From Ancistrus triradiatus (lineage: Eukaryota; Chordata; Actinopteri; Siluriformes; Loricariidae): 64,000 nucleotides of DNA. Of this stretch, positions 1-11,900 are shown one piece after another (the stretch's first letter is position 1; each line of letters starts with the position of its first letter). The notes beneath the pieces are model-generated. The model ran no database searches, had not been told where the DNA came from, and saw only the letters and a program-made list of their open reading frames with translations. The stretch spans positions 410,828 through 474,827 of the forward strand of contig JAJAGP010000332.1 of NCBI GenBank assembly GCA_025084515.1, read 5' to 3'. Position numbers and translations under genes: made by a program.

Positions 1-260
1 TCCAACAGAGCCAAAGACTAAATAAATACAGAAAATGTACAGTTCCACTGGGCTGTGGTATCTGTGAAATGAAAATGTATCTGAACTTGAACAATTCTAC
101 AAGGAAGAATGGGCAAATGTTGCCCAGACTAGTCATGGAAAGCTGGTAGAGACGCATCCAAACAGATGTGGCTGTAATTAAAGCCAAACATTTTGCTGCA
201 AAGTATTAAATAAAAAAATACTGTTTTTCATTTAAAAAATCTGAACAGATTCGCAGTTAT

Positions 261-430
261 AGCATTTAGCAGACACTCCTACCCAGAGCAACTTGCAACT
301 GATACATTGGTGGCCTGGCGGATAAGGTGTTGGACTATGGACATGTAGGTTCAGGGTTCAAATCCCACCTCTGCCAAGCTGAGGCTGTTTGGTCCTTGTG
401 CAAGACCCTTAACCCACAATTGCTTGGATG
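261..430 (+). repeat. tRNA-derived SINE fragments, inverted pair
   Basis: Bases 309-430 read like the head of a tRNA-derived SINE: an A-box-like stretch (gcctggcggataaggtg) and a B-box-like stretch (ggttcaaatcc), followed by the family body ending cttaacccacaattgcttgg. Bases 261-305 hold the SINE tail (agcatttagcagac) in the opposite orientation, so two pieces lie head to head. The same family recurs at least eight more times in the window. Confidence 0.75.
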
Positions 431-709
431 TCAAAGTAACACACCGCTAATGGTGTGACTAAAACACTATTAAGTGTGTTGGGTCACAGCCAGAAGGTCC
501 ATTTCAGAAAGAGCCCATTCCCTTTCAAAGAGATTTACAAATATATTTGAAATTTTGCATGTTGTAATGCTGTATATGTAAAGCACTGAAGATTAGTATT
601 AACTCAGCACTGAGTAGTTAAGCAAATTTTAATTCTCGCTAATCACTATTAAAAAAACATTGGATCAATAAATAAACGTATCCTTCTGCTCCAATGTGGT
701 AATCACTTA

Positions 710-2224
710 CAGTGGTGCTTGAAAGTTTGTGAACCCTTTAGAATTTTCTATATTTCTGCATAAATATGACCTAAAACATCATCAGATTTTCACACAAGTC
801 CTAAAAGTAGATAAAGAGAACCCAGTTAAACAAATGAGACAAAATTTATACTGGTCATTTATTTATTGAGGAAAATGATCCAATATTACATATAGTGAGT
901 GGTAAAAGTCGTGACCCCTCTAGGATTAGCAGTTCATTTTGAAGGTGCAATTAGAGTCAGGTGTTTTAATCAATGGGATGACAATCAGGTGTGATTGGGC
1001 ACCCTGTTTTTTATTTAAGAACAGGGATCTATCAAAGTCGCTCTCACAACACATGTTTTGTGGAAAGTGTATCATGGCACGAACAAAGGAGAATTTCTGA
1101 GGAGCTCAGAAAAGAGTGTTGATGCCTCTCAGGCTGGAAGAAGGTGTAAAAACCATCTCTAAAGAGTTGGACTCCACCACTCACAGCAGACAGATTGGTA
1201 AATGAGGAAAGCCAGCCATTGTTACCACTCCCCAGGAGTGGTCGACCACCAAAGATCACTCCAAGAAGCAGGCGTGTAATAAGTTGGCAAGGTCCACAAA
1301 GGACCCCAGGGTAACTTCTATCAACTAAGGCCTCTCTCTCAACAGTGGCTAATGTTAATGTTCATGAGTCCACCATCAGAAGAACACTGAACAACAATGG
1401 TGTGCATGGCAGGTTCAAGGAGAAAAGCCACTGGTCTCCAAAAGAACATGCTGCTCGTCTGCCAGTTTGGGGGGGCTAAAGATCACGTGGAACGAGCCAG
1501 AAAGGCTACTGGAAGAATGTTTTTTGTGGATGGTGAGACCAAAAAGAACTGTTTGGTTTAAAAGAAAGCGTTATGTTTTGAGAAAGGAAAACACTTGATT
1601 TCCAGCATAAGAACCTTATCCATCTGTGAACCAGGTGTGGAGTTATCATGGTTTGGGCCTGTTTGCTGCCATCTGGATCATGACTGCTTGCCATCATTGA
1701 TGGAACAATGGATTCTGAGTGATATCAGAGAATTCTAATGGAAATGTTCAGGGCCATCTGTCCATGAACTTGAATCTCAAGAGAAGGTGGGGTCCATGCA
1801 AGCAGACAACGACCCTAAGCACACAAGCCGTTCTACCAAAGAATGGTTACAGAAGAATAAAGTTCATGTTTTGGAATGGATAAGTCAAAGTCCTGACCTT
1901 AATCCAATGGAAATGTTGTGGAAGGACCTGAAGCAAGCAGCTAATGTGAGGAAACCCACCAACATCCCAGAGCTGAAGCTGTTCTGTACGGAAGAATGGG
2001 CTAAAATTCCTCCAAGCTGTACTTACTTACTTTTGCCACTCACTAATATGTAATATTGGATCATTTTCCTCAATAAATAAATGACCAAGTATAATATTTT
2101 TGTCTCATTTGTGTAACTGGGTTCTCTTTATCTATTTTTAGGACTGTGTGAAAATCTGATGATGTTTTAGGTCATATTTATGCAGAAATATAGAACAGGG
2201 TTCACAAACTTTCAAGCACCACTG
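710..2224 (+). mobile_element. Tc1/mariner-like transposon, family 1, defective
   Basis: The element starts cagtggtgcttgaaagtttg and ends with its inverse, flanked by TA on both sides (708-709 and 2225-2226), the target duplication used by Tc1/mariner elements. It spans about 1.5 kb. A decayed transposase runs on the plus strand. The open piece at 1787-2053 keeps the DNDPKHTS catalytic-region motif and the SPDLNPME motif, but frameshifts and stops break the rest, so it cannot move by itself. Related copies lie at 15714-16870 and, as a scrap, near 3080-3190. Confidence 0.9.
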
Positions 2225-2800
2225 TAGCTCTGAACTATCATTACCTTGCCTGTAACGTGGATGACTGTCTTTTAAATATTTGCAGATATTAAAAATTCCT
2301 TGTTGCGTCTGGTGTGTGTAGTTTTTATGCGAAAAAGTCACGTCCGAATATTTATTTCACGTCTCTTCAGTCTGTAATGGCCTTAAAGGGACTGATCATT
2401 TATCCAAACCAGATATTTTGATAATTACATTTTAATAATGGACCAGATTTAGGTCAGTTACATCTAATTTATTGTAATATTCACTTTACTGTGACAAAAA
2501 GTAAAACTTTTGACAGGGTATGATGATTTTTTTATAGACACTGTACTTCTTAATGCTGACAATGTTTCACTTACCATGAGTGCAGTCTGGAGTAAAGCTG
2601 AAAAGCTGATTTGAAGTCTTGGCTGTAGGTTGAAAGCGTGTTGTGTTTGCGTGAGTAGATGTAGTCCATGTGTCCGATGCCGGAAAGCCTCCTGTACCTT
2701 GTCTAACCTTAATGACATGTCCAAAATCAATCGAAAAGGGCAACAAAAGAGAACGGAACGAAACAAAACAATGTGGCTGCAACGAAAAATGATGGGGTGT

Positions 2801-2911
2801 TTATAGAACAAAGAAAAGGGTAAAAAGAAAGACCAGTTTGAATATAGTAGCATATGATAGAGAGGAAAATAAAACAAGAATAAGGATGAGCAAAATGATA
2901 GGCTGAAACAT
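2801..2911 (-). CDS. soga3: soga3 terminal exon: hydrophobic tail anchor
   Basis: This short exon encodes 36 residues starting MFQPIILLILILVLF and ending TLFFVL before a taa stop. It nearly matches the human SOGA3 C-terminus residue for residue. A good acceptor (caccatccag) precedes it. The stretch is almost wholly hydrophobic and long enough to span a membrane once, which suggests a tail-anchored isoform (inference). Splicing from 5740 to 2911 would join ...EEPLS to MFQP, without the V-S-Q that human SOGA3 has at this point. It is only 37 codons long, so scans for long reading frames pass over it. A tttatt at 2468-2473 (AATAAA on the gene strand) is a possible polyA signal. Confidence 0.88.
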   Translation of the reverse strand: MFQPIILLILILVLFSSLSYATIFKLVFLFTLFFVL

Positions 2912-5900
2912 CTGGATGGTGATTTATGTAAAAGGAAGACAAGAAGCAAAGGGAATTAATGAGATGTAGGAGGGAATTTGATCAGCTTTTTCACTCTGCA
3001 GTATTTCCCATTTATTCTTATACTAATCACAACATTCTTGGAAAACTACTAACAAGATTAAAAACAAGCATGTTAACAAGCATCTTAGAGGTTCACATAC
3101 TTTTGCCACAATATTAGCCTCACAGAATATTAGTGATAGTGATCGAGGACCTGCTGTTACAGAAAATGTTTGTGAACCCCTTGGAATTAATTACTCAGAA
3201 AATGCAGTCTCATCTTCAGCCAAGTCAAAGTAGATAGACATAGTCTGCTGAACTTATAACACTGGGAAAGTTGGTGACCCTCTTCTCTGAAAATCAGGTG
3301 TAACCCAACCCCAGAGTCAAGACCTTGGCATGACTTGAAGAAGTTGCTTACAAAAGTAAACCAGTCATGAAATACAAGGGTTTGCCTATTGGAATCTTAA
3401 GTGGACACACCCGTCACTTTATTAGGTACACCTCCTTGTTCTACACTCATTGTCAATTTTAGGAGTTCCACTTACCATAAAGAAGCACTTTGTAGTTCTA
3501 CTAGCTGTTTCTCTACATACTTTGTTCGCATCCTTTAATCTGTTCTCTAATGGTCAGGACCCCCACAGGACCGGCACAGATCAGGTACTATTTGGGGGGT
3601 TTGTTGGTGGTGTCTTAGTGTGTGTTGTTCTGGTACGATTGGATCAGACACAGCAGTGCTGCTGGAGTTTTTATACATTGTGTTCACTCACTGTCCACTT
3701 TATTAGAGATACCGTCTTGCTCCATCTTGTAGATGTAAAGTCAGATAGTCTCTCATCTGTTGCTGCACAGTTTGTGTTAGTCATCCTCTAATCCTTCATA
3801 CAAGATTGCTGTATAGGATGCTGGTGTCTGGACATTTTTGGTTGGTGGACTATTTTCAGCCCAGCAGTGACACTGAGGTGTTTCAAAACTCCAGCAGCAC
3901 TGCTGTATCTCATCCACTCATACCAACACAACACACACTAACACACCACCACCATACCAGTGTCACTGCAGTGCTGAGAATGATCCACCATCCAAGCAGT
4001 ACCTGATCTGGCTGGTCCTGACCATTAGAGAACAATGTATGTAGAGAAACAGATGGACTACAGTCTGCAGTTGTAGAACTACAAAGTGCTTCTATGTGGT
4101 AAGTGGAACTGATCAAATGGACAATGAGTGTAGAAGCAAGGTGTACCTAATAGAGTGATTGGTGAGTGTATGAGGTTGTGTTTGTCTAATTAGTTTAAAT
4201 GCACACAGGCTCACAGCTTCAGAGACCTGGGTTCAAATCCCGGACCAACCAGTGCATTATTCCTTTCAATATTTCTCTTCATTATTGGCTTATATGCTAT
4301 AGCTTTTATATTCTCTGTTTTATTACACTTTTCATTATAATAATATTTCATTTTCTCTAAAATGTCATTGTATGTTCAATATGCTTCTCTATATTTGAAA
4401 TATGTTCTCTCTGTTAATATTTATGTAGTTTCTGTTTATTTCAACTATTACTATGAACTTATTAATTAGACAACTTGGTTAACATCTAAGCTGCCCAAGG
4501 AGGTTGGGTCTCTTTTTGAGTCTTGGTCCCCCAAAGGTTTCTTCTTTATAATGTTTTGGGGGTTTTCCTTGTCACCCTAGGCTTGTTCAGTTTAGGATTG
4601 GCCTTAGATATCATAAGATAATGTAAAATTGTAAAGCTGCGTTGACAGTCTTCCACTGTAAAAAGCACTATAGAGATAAATCTGTCTGTGCGTTTTGTAT
4701 GTTCTCTTTGACTGTGTGGGTTCCTGTGAGTGGGCATGCGCCCTGCATTGGACTGGTACCCTGTCTACAGAGTGGGTTTCGAATTCCGGTTGGGATTTGC
4801 AATGTGATAACTGGGTGGTGCGTTTACATTTACATTTATGTCATTTAGCAGACGCCCTTATCCAGAGCAACTTACAACTGACTTACAATTTACAATCCAA
4901 GCAATTGTGGGTTAAGGGTCTTGCTCAGGGAGCCAACCGTCGTGGCTTGGCAGAGGTGGGATTTGAACCCTGGACCTTCTGGTCCATAGTCCGGCACCTT
5001 AACCGTCAGGCTACCACAGTCCCACGGAGTGGTTTGGTCATCTGTTGGTTGCAATGGACTGGTGTCTAAGTAAGACTAAAACACTATGCTTTGCTTTTTA
5101 CTTTAACCAAAAATGTTAGCTCACCAGATAAAAATGACTTTAAGGTGGTAGTACCTTCAGGTACTAGGACGAGGATAATCAGGCTATAAATACCTGCACG
5201 GTGTGCGATGGGATTTGTAGATTGAGAAGAGGTGGTACAGTACAGTGAATGTCTCGCTCGATGTGTGGAAAATGGCAAAGCAGATGTCAATGATGGTGTG
5301 CCAAAGTTCATAATGTGAAGGAAGTAGCTGTATGTACAGGTGTATGAAAGTGTACGGTCTACCAGCAGTGCAAAAATCCCAGTCTATAGGAAATTCCCAA
5401 AGGGACAGGGACCACCGGGGTGTTCTATGGCTTGTGAATATAAATCGCTTCGCTTCCAGGCAAGAATTGTGAAGCAATTATCGAAAGAGACATTCACTGT
5501 ACTGTACCACCTCTTCTCAAGCTATGAATCCCGTCGCACACTCCACAGGTATTTATAGCCTGATCATCCTCGTGCAACGCCATCTACAGGAGCCTGAAGC
5601 TACTACCACCTTAAACATGCATAGGGTGAGTAATTTATGTCCAGTAAGCTTGAATGAACTTGAATGAAGATCAGAACGCAGTTTATGGGTACTTAAGTAA
5701 CGTTTGTCTGGTAACAGCCTTGTGTTTGTGTGGACTTACGGACAGAGGCTCTTCATTTTCTCTATCCTCTGGTTTGGGAACATCTAATCGATCAATAAAA
5801 CTCTGGAGATCCTTCCGGAAGGTTTTCATCTGGGCGTTGATGCGGTACAGAAGCTCGTGCTCACGTACTCGGCCGCCTTCTTCGTCCTCGTCCATGCGGC

Positions 5901-8900
5901 CGAACAGCTCGCCGTTGGTCACGTAGACTCGAGCTTCCGCGATGATGGTGCTTGTATCGGCGATCAGTCTGTCAATGGTCCTGCTCAGACGCTCGGCCTC
6001 CATGCGAATGTCAATCATCTGCTGCCGGTCCTTCAGGCTTCGGGATAAAAAACGTCCGTCGGGGGAGTACAGAGTGCGGGTCGGGGTGAGGCATCGGATA
6101 TTGCGGACTTCCTCCGAGTCGCTCTCTCCACCGATGGGGCCCTCGCGCTTGCGGTGTGGCGGCAGGCGAGACGAGTCATCGTCACTCTCTCTGCGGCCTC
6201 CGTCACTTTCAGCATCGCTGTCCCGAGGGCTGGATCGGATGCCAAGGTGCGAGGCCAGGTCGTAGCGCTGCATGTTGGACAGAAGTATGCGATTCTCATA
6301 CTGCAGCTGCATGACCTTCCCGCTCAGCTCGTTGATCTGGAGCCTGGCGGCCTTGAGCTCCTCCTGGAGGGCCTCGGCCTTGGCGCTGTCCGCTCCAGCG
6401 GCGCTGTGGCGGGAGCCCTCGTGCAACCCCGCCTTGTACTTGAGCTTATTGAGCTCGACCGTCACCCTCTTGTTTTGGTCCTCCATGTCCGCGAGGTTGC
6501 GTCGCAGCAACTCGGCCTCGTCCTCGACCAGCTGCAGTTGCTGCCGCATCTCGGACAGCACCTCGCTCTGCTCGCGGGTCGACGGGTCGGCCGAGCCCCC
6601 TGCCAGCTCCTCCCCTCGCAAATCATCCAGCTCTGCCTTCAGCCCTCGGTTCTCCACCTCTAACTCCACGATCTTCCGGCCCAGAATGTTGGCCTCCTCT
6701 TCGACCAGGCGGAGACGCAGCTTCAGCTCAGACTCACGAGTGGTAGGTGGACCACCAGCCTCGCCCTTAGGAAGGGGACTGTCGACGTCGCCATAGAAGG
6801 AGCGGTACTTATGCAGTTCTTGCTCCAGGCGATCCTTCTCTTTGTCAATCTTCGCCATCTTCTTCCTCATCAGTACAGCTTCTTCTTTAATCAGGGACAG
6901 TTGGCATTTCAGGTCATCGTTTTCCTCCTGCAGACACATTAAATCAGCTGTTGATTTGACAACGTTCATAAATCCAGATAGAGTCAAGGGTGATGCCTAC
7001 AATACTTCCATAAGAAAACACAAAGTAAAACTCAACTTGTATGAATGATTAAGGCTGGGCTTTCCTCATAACTCGTGAGAATAAAGACAATGTTGCCTTT
7101 GCTTGTTCGATAGCTTAAATTTTACAGGAGATCAGCTTTTATCTGTAGAGGCAACTTCTCAAAGCCAAATTGTGGTTCTGATTCGGAGCCAGTTCCAGGA
7201 ACTGGGTACCCATTGAAAAAATAGAAATTCGATTCCACTTATCGGTTCCTACTAACGCATTTTATGCTTCAAATACGTCAAAGCATGCACCTGTCTGGCA
7301 GGTGTGTCATGTAATCACGTACGCCATCACATAGTTTGTTTTGTTACTCTACAGAATTAGCAGAAGATGGACGCGGAAAAGTATGGCTCGTTCAAAAGTA
7401 TGGCTCCACTTTGAGAGAAAACGCAAAGGCTAAATGCAATATGTCTGGGAAGTCGATCTGTTGTAAAGCTCGCTGTACCTACAACATGGCAAATCATCTA
7501 GGGCACCAGCAAGATTTTGAACTTCAGCAGTGTACAGTGTTCGACCAACTGCACTCTCCTAGCCCAAATGCAGCAGTAGCCGGGGTAGACTAAAACGCTC
7601 AACATGAACAAAACTTAACATGGCTCAATGTACTAAAAGAATGATCTAAGAACACCACTTTCCCTCACATACAGTGGGGCAAAAAAGTATTTAGTCAGCC
7701 ACTGATTGTGCAAGTTCTTCTACTTAGAAAGATGAGAGAGGTTTGAAATTTTCATCATAGCTACACTTCAACTATGAGAGACAAAATGAGAAAAAAAATC
7801 CAGGAAATCATATTGTAGGACTTTTAAAGAATTTAACTGTAAATCATGGTGGAAAATAAGTATTTGGTCACCCACAAACAAGCAAGATTTCTGGCTCTCA
7901 CAGACCTGTAACAACTTTTTAAAGAAGCTCTTCTGTCCTCCTCTCATTACCTGTATTAATGGCACCTGTTTGACCTTGTTACCTGTATAAAAGACACCTG
8001 TCCACAGCCTCAAACAGTCAGACTCCAAACTCAACCATAGCCAAGACCAAAGAGCTGTCGAAGGACACCAGGAAGAAAATTGTAGACCTGCAGCAGGCTG
8101 GGAAGAGTGAATCTACAATAGGCAAGCATGTTGGTGTGAATAAATCAACTGTGGGAGCAATTGTAAGAAATGGAATACATACAAACCATTGATAATCTCC
8201 CCGATCTGGGCTCCACGCAAGATCTCATCCCTGGGGTCAAAATGATCATGAGAATGGTGAGCATAAACCCCAGAACTACACGGAGGGACCTGATGAATGA
8301 CCTGCAGAGAGCTGGGACTAAAGTAACAAGGCTACCATCAGTAACACACTATGCCAAGAGAGACTCGGATCCTGCAGTGCCAGGCGTGTCCCCCTGATTA
8401 AGCCAGTACATGTCCAGGCCCATCTGAACTTTGCCAGAGAGCATACGGATGATCCAGAAGAGGATTGGGAGAATATCATGTGGTCAGATGAAACCAAAAT
8501 AGAAGTTTTTGGTAAAAACTCAACTGGAGGAAAAGGGATGCTGAGTTGCATCCCAAGAACACCATACCTACTGTGAAGCATGGGGGTGGAATGATCATGC
8601 TCTGGGGCTGTTTTTCTGCAAAGGGGACAGGACGACTGATCCGGAATAAGGGAAGAATGAATGGGGCCATGTATCATGAGATTTTAAGCCAAAACCTCCT
8701 TCCATCAATGAGAGCTTTGAAGATGGAACGTGGATGGGTCTTCTAGCATGACAATGATCCCAAACATACCGCTCGGGTAACGAAGGAGTGGCTCCGTAAA
8801 AAGCATTTCTAGATCCTGGAGTGGCCTAGCCAGTCTCCAGACCTCAACCCCATAAAAAATGTGTGGAGGGAGTTGAAAGTCCGTGTTGCCCCAACACATC

Positions 8901-11900
8901 ACTGCTCTAGAGGAGATCTGCATGGAGGAATGGGCCAAAATAGCAGATACAGTTTGTACAAACCTGGTGAAGACTTACAGGAAACGTTTGACCTCTGTCA
9001 TTGCCAACAAAGGTTATGTTACAAAGTATTGAGCTGAACCAAATTTATTGACCAAATACTTATTTTCCACCATAATTTACAATTAAATTCTTTACAAACC
9101 CCTACAATGTGACTTCCTGGATTTTTTTTTTCTCATTGTGTCTCTCATAGTTGAAGTGTAGCTATGATGAAAATTACAGACCTCTCTCATCTTTCTAAGT
9201 AGGAGAACTTGCACAATCAGTGGCTGACTAAATACTTTTTTGCCCCACTGTATGTGCTGCTCTATATGCATTTATTCATAATTACAATATGAAATGGAGT
9301 TATGTTACTCGAATACTCCCTAAAGACAATATGAACACTTTTTAGACAAAGTTAAAATATATCCACGCCACGAACTGAAAACATATTTTAATCCCTACTT
9401 TATTTGCATTTAGGAGCTGATAGCTTGACTTCAGTTTCAAGATGACCTGCCTGCAGATGTTGTTTAAAATTTGTTGTGTTTTTACCTGAGATGGCGCCCC
9501 ACACGATTTACAAAGAGTCTTGTTTTCCTTGATATAACGTGAGAAATGTGTCCATATATCGACTCTCCTCTTTCTCTCAGGTGTTGATATTGTCAAGCTA
9601 GTATGATCTTCCCAGGCTCACATCAAAGCGCATTACTGATTGGATCGCTACCCAACTCATCCCGCCTTTCCACATATACTCAAGTTATGATTGGATCTTT
9701 TTCTAACTTGTCAGATCTGATTGGATGTCGTCTCTGCCAAACATCGTCTCGTTTTTATTCGTTGATAAGAGTTTCAATTAATTTCGTCCTAGTTCTTGTC
9801 GTTTTCAATTCATTTTAGTTTAGTCATCGGGTCTTTGACGAAAACTATGATAAATCATTCGTCAACAAAATTAACACTGGTCATAAGTAATCTCTACTGC
9901 TGAGATGATGAACCTGTGGCCCAAATCTATTATCAGTAAAACACAATATAAAAAAAATGATTACTTTCCCTTTGTACCATATGCTTGTCATTTCAGCAGT
10001 AGAGATCATCATCAGTAGTAACCGAGAGAGGTTTGGTGCTCCTAGGTCATTATTTTAAAACAATAAAACAATGCACTGAAACAGTAATCAGATGTTACTG
10101 ATATTACCTCTGTCGGGGTCTGTGGCGTCTTCCTTTCTGTCTTCTGACCATCTTTGCCTCTTCGTTTCAGAGATGCCTTATGGAAGTACAGCAGATTGTG
10201 AAGTTAATGATAACAATACAACTCAGTGTAATGGAGGCTGAGCCTTTTCAATGAGTATGTACTTTTATTCTGACTTTATCTTACATCTTTTGCTTTGTCC
10301 AGCTCGTTCTGTAAAGCTTGTTTGGTCACCTCCACCTCGATTAGCTGCTGCCTCAGCCTTTCGTTCTCCTCCTCTGTTTTTGTTCTTTTCTCCTCCACGT
10401 TTTCCAGCTCATTGTGGAGTCTTACAGATACATCCTTAGCCACCTGGAAATAAAGCAAGTGAAGATTGGGAACCTACTCGCATGCTGACCAGGAACAGAA
10501 AGTCAGAGTTTTACTTCATATTATTTAGCTCATAAGGCATGGACCGGGTTCAGGTAGAGGTTCCATGGATGCTCTCCAAGCCTCACCCAGGATTTGAACC
10601 CTGGCTCTCGGAGACTGTTTCCGGCAGATGGCTTTGTTTTAGCTATGGTGTTTCTTTCTACAGGGCACAGTAGTCTAACACCATGGTTCCCAACCTGCGG
10701 TCTGTACCAACACCCCCAAACAGGAGTCACCGAATGTCACAGGGGTGCGCGAGGCTTTCTCTCCTCTGAGGTGCACTGAGTTTGTCAAAATACAAAAAAC
10801 ATACTGACTAGAGAAAAATCTGTATAGAAAATTGCTTAAAAGATACTTTATCTACAAAAGAGTAGGGATTTATTACACATAATGATTCATTGTTATTCTT
10901 TTAAGGATGTGTGTGTACAGGTCTACTCTATTGGGATGTTATAATAAAAATGTCCTGCTTATGTTTGATGTAGCTAAATGTTTAGCTGTCTTAAAAAGAG
11001 AAAAGAAGCCAAAATGTAAAAAAAACCAAAATGACCCCAAGAGAAAAAGAGCAAACCCTATAATTCAAGCTATTTTTTTGCCATAAAAGATTTGCAATGA
11101 ATCACTTTATTCTTTTAGTCTGTGTGTGTGGACTGGGGGAGGGCGACGCTTTTCTTACATACTCATGAGGGGGTTCCAAGGACAAAAAGGTTGGGAACCA
11201 ATGATCTAACACACTTCAAGTCACCTTCAAGTCTTGTTCCAGACTCCGCAGCAGCTCTCCGTCGACCTCGCCCGTTTCTGCATAGCGCAGCCGCTTGCGT
11301 TCTGCTTTCCTCACGCGGTACTGCAGGATCCGGCAGTTCTTATTGGCTCTGACCAGCTCGCGCCTCATGTCCTGCAGCTGGCATGCGTCTTCCTCATAAA
11401 ACGTGTCCCTCATCTCGTCCATCTCTGCCCGCATTTCGTCTATTTCATGCTAATAAAACAAACGCAATCAGATTAGTGTGAGAAGGTGCTGGTATTATCC
11501 TGCATTAATATGTGAGGAGTATGAAGTGGTGTTTATATGGATGTTACTATGTGGTATTTATTGAAGCCATAGATCACAAGAGGGGGAGTGTTATCCTAAA
11601 TACAACCCCAATTAGGAAGAAGCTGGGACGGTATGGAAAATGCAAATTAAGAAAAAAAATTGCTCCTCACATTTAATTTGACGTTCATTTCATTGCAGAC
11701 AGTATAAACCTGAGACATTTCATGTTTTTTTTCTGGTCAACTTCATTTCATTTGTTGATAAACATCCATTACTGCATTTCAGGCCTGCAACACATTCCAA
11801 AAAAGTTGGGACGGGGGCAATTTATGGCTGGTAATGAATTTGGAAACTAAATAATGATGTGATCTCAAACAGGTAATGTCAACAGGTGATTATAATCATG

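Noticed and set aside
309..430. A and B boxes as possible tRNA genes
   Set aside because: The sequence between and around the boxes does not fold as a tRNA, and the same unit with a shared tail recurs many times, which marks a SINE.
2574..2720. Open stretch on the minus strand ending TPDCTHG before a good gtaagt donor, at first taken for a further soga3 exon
   Set aside because: It lies beyond the soga3 stop at 2801, shows no likeness to any SOGA sequence I know, and has no clear partner exon within the window.
2464..2949. 161-codon open frame on the minus strand
   Set aside because: It overlaps the true terminal soga3 exon in another frame, so it is a shadow of that exon and the 3' UTR.
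6154..6796. Long plus-strand frames of 169 and 174 codons
   Set aside because: They are antisense shadows of the large soga3 exon at 5740-6927, with leucine/serine-rich composition expected from a reversed coiled coil.
8546..8746. Transposase frames as possible domesticated genes
   Set aside because: Each family-2 copy has several stops and frameshifts and keeps its transposon ends, so none looks captured as a host gene.
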